From Hanleya hanleyi (taxonomy: Eukaryota; Mollusca; Polyplacophora; Lepidopleurida; Hanleyidae), in the NCBI GenBank assembly GCA_036873755.1, contig JAVTVY010045392.1:143169-207168 (forward strand): DNA of 64,000 bases, written 5' to 3'. The translations under genes were made by a program, and so were the position numbers. Shown one piece after another: positions 62,413 through 64,000 of the stretch. How positions within the stretch are numbered: the first letter of the stretch is position 1; every line of letters starts with the position of its first letter. The notes below the pieces were generated by a model that saw nothing but the letters and a program-made list of their open reading frames with translations, was not told the origin of the DNA and ran no database searches.

Positions 62413-62601
62413 GGGCTGTTCCATTTAAAAAGGTATGGGAGGGGAGGAAGGCACTCAATATATAATTCTATGGGTCATAGGAGGAAATTCCCTTCAATCC
62501 ATGTTACAACATTGGGAAGGCCAATAACATTTCTATGGGTGGTGGGGTATAATTCAAAACTGCCTTCCGCCCCTCCCATACCTTTTTAAATGGAACAGCC
62601 C
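62413..62601. mobile_element. PIF/Harbinger-type MITE (189 bp)
   Basis: GGGCTGTTCCATTTAAAAAG at 62413 has its reverse complement ending at 62601 (about 31 bp of matched arms, one mismatch). TCA flanks both sides (62410-62412 and 62602-62604), a TNA target duplication as used by Harbinger transposases. It lies in TSR1 intron 1. Confidence 0.75.
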
Positions 62602-62723
62602 TCAATTAGCAAGGAACAAGACATGCTCGCCTCTGATTTTTTTTAGACAACTCTATTTGATATATTCACCCAGATCCCTTGAATAACGGCAAATTAAAGA
62701 TATTTTGTTGTTCTCCTGCACAG

Positions 62724-62794
62724 GTAGGGTCAATGTGAAAGTGTTGTCAAGAAAATCTAAGCCAAGTCAGAAGAGAGCAGATAGGCGGAATCAG
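62724..62794 (+). CDS. TSR1: TSR1 coding exon 2
   Basis: 71 bases, with acceptor CTCCTGCACAG ending at 62723 and donor GTATGT from 62795. Joined in phase 1 it encodes GRVNVKVLSRKSKPSQKR and then ADRRNQ, matching the second segment of animal TSR1 (a basic KTLSKK-type stretch). It ends in phase 0. No later exon was found before the window edge. Confidence 0.8.
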
Positions 62795-62799
62795 GTATG

Positions 62800-63485
62800 T
62801 CATATTGCTGATAACAGAAGCTCTGATTGGCTAATGCCAAAATAGTACACCAAAACTGCCAACAGAATTAATCTCCCATAAGTTTTATCAATTATATCAC
62901 TGCGAGTAGCTATATAGAATGCAAACGCTCATTTTGAAGCCAAGGGCAGAGTGATGTAGATTGCAAGACGCAGATTCTCAAATAAACTAGGCCACTAACT
63001 ACCATTTCCGTCTTATCATTGACAGACCATGACATTAGCAACACCTATAAATTCAAAAATATCATAAACAATGTGCCCTGTACTTTCCATTCAAAACATA
63101 ACAACGAATTGCATAAGATGAAAATAAACAGGTGCCCCTAGGAAATATTTGTACAGTTTTTTTTTTTGCTAATGTCATTTTTCCGTCAAAATCTATTTTG
63201 TATAATTACAAGAAATTTCTTGTGAGACAAGCACTTGCATATGCTCAGTGGAATTAGGCCAATCATAATATGTATCTGTACCAATGTCAGTGTATGACAT
63301 CACCCATGCTGTAATACAGGGTCTTTTCAAAATTTTGCTAATGTCCTGTCTGTCAAGGGAGTTTGACAGAAATGACATTAGCAACATTTTTCAAACACCC
63401 ATAGTATCCATGTATTTGTATTTAATACACTGGCAATGGTACATATATCTTAAACGGTCAGGCTAGTGCCATTGTAAATCTTTTA
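62800..63485. other. TSR1 intron, with TTGCTAATGTC inverted words
   Basis: TTTGCTAATGTC (63166 and 63336) and its complement GACATTAGCAA (63030 and 63375) recur in opposite orientations, suggesting a decayed MITE. No exon was recognised. Confidence 0.45.
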
Positions 63486-63492
63486 TTGAATA

Positions 63493-64000
63493 ATTATGTC
63501 TCCCCCAACTATGTTGGGGGGAGACATCTAGTGTTTGTGCTGTCTGTCTGTCTGGATGTCTGTCTGCCTGGATGGATGTCTGTCCGTCCCCTTGCCTTGT
63601 CTGCAAGATATCTTGAGAACTACGGGATGGAATTTCACCAAACTTGGATGGAAGCTTCATTGGGATAGCCCCCTCATTTGATTAGGTTTTGGCGTATGTG
63701 GGTGCATTCATCCGTGTCCGGTGTCCATCCGTCCGTCCATCTACTTGTACATGTATATACAGGCCTTGTCTGCAAGATATCTTGAGAACTACTGGACGGA
63801 ATTTCATCCCACTTGGATGGAAGCTTCAGTGGGATAGCCCCCTCATTTGATTAGGTTTTGGTTTGTGTGTCTGCATTCATCCATGTCCGGTGTCCGTCCG
63901 TCCGTCCATCTACTTGTACATGTATATACAGGGCTTGTCTGCAAGATATCTGGAGAACTACTGGATGGAATTTCACCAAACTTGGATGGAAACTTCATTG
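63493..64000 (+). mobile_element. DNA transposon end with hairpin and ~170-bp tandem units, cut by window edge
   Basis: A terminal hairpin (GTCTCCCCCAACTATG / TTGGGGGGAGAC) at 63499-63526 is followed by a CTGTCTGTCTGGATG microsatellite. Units starting CTTGTCTGCAAGATATC recur at 63597, 63767 and 63937 (170-bp period), each containing TGGATGGAAGCTTC. This layout resembles the element at 29371 but with different termini. The right end is outside the window. Confidence 0.65.

Overview
This window is animal nuclear DNA, most likely from a mollusc or another lophotrochozoan. Three things support that. Two coding exons with GT-AG borders match the start of the ribosome-biogenesis gene TSR1, an uninterrupted ORF encodes a GT10 fucosyltransferase, and the repeats (tRNA- and 5S-derived SINEs, Penelope-like fragments, Polintons, a SINE ending in CACTCACTC) are typical of mollusc genomes. 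The mollusc call rests on recall, not on a search. Few host genes are visible; almost everything else is mobile DNA.

Layout. 1-4798 is the left copy of a direct segmental duplication whose right copy is at 32976-36486. The left copy is interrupted by a GCGTTA-rich repeat, tRNA-Leu-like sequences and an array of ~152-bp units (1723-3630), and it ends at a 5'-truncated Ty3/gypsy element (4799-8707; RNase H, integrase, 3' LTR). A piggyBac-type MITE (8947-9382) follows. 9517-23088 is a complete-ended Polinton/Maverick with a 6-bp TACACT target duplication, ~1.9-kb inverted repeats and a minus-strand gene set. 23.1-32.9 kb holds a GCGACG repeat, Penelope and LINE fragments and a non-autonomous DNA transposon loaded with AGGTCA motifs. 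The GT10 gene is at 37357-38790. 42-47.9 kb holds tandem repeats, dispersed relatives of the Polinton terminal units, and a 2593-bp foldback element with a 7-bp target duplication. 49.5-50.8 kb is a LINE remnant. 53.75-56.8 kb is a second, rearranged Polinton remnant. 60179-62794 contains the first two coding exons of TSR1, which runs off the right edge.

The Polinton is the most interesting object. From low to high coordinates, all on the minus strand, it carries an adenain-like protease, double-jelly-roll major capsid protein, a pVI-like protein, penton, an uncharacterised structural ORF, a pX-like basic protein, packaging ATPase, a Thr-rich membrane protein, integrase with chromodomain, and then a block of four small genes. 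Three of those four are built from repeated modules that look like PC4/Sub1 single-stranded-DNA-binding domains. No protein-primed DNA polymerase B is present, although the related remnant at 53.75 kb keeps a polB N-terminal fragment. Structural and integrase genes are broken by stops and frameshifts, while the PC4-like block is intact. Six genes in the integrase-proximal half have a TATA box 35-50 bp upstream; most of the capsid genes do not.

Each terminal repeat contains eight ~152-bp units centred on the palindrome TGCGCATGCGCA (the NRF1 consensus) and two CRE-ETS composites (TGACGTCACTTCCGG), both classic animal housekeeping-promoter motifs. Decayed arrays of the same unit occur at four other places in the window.
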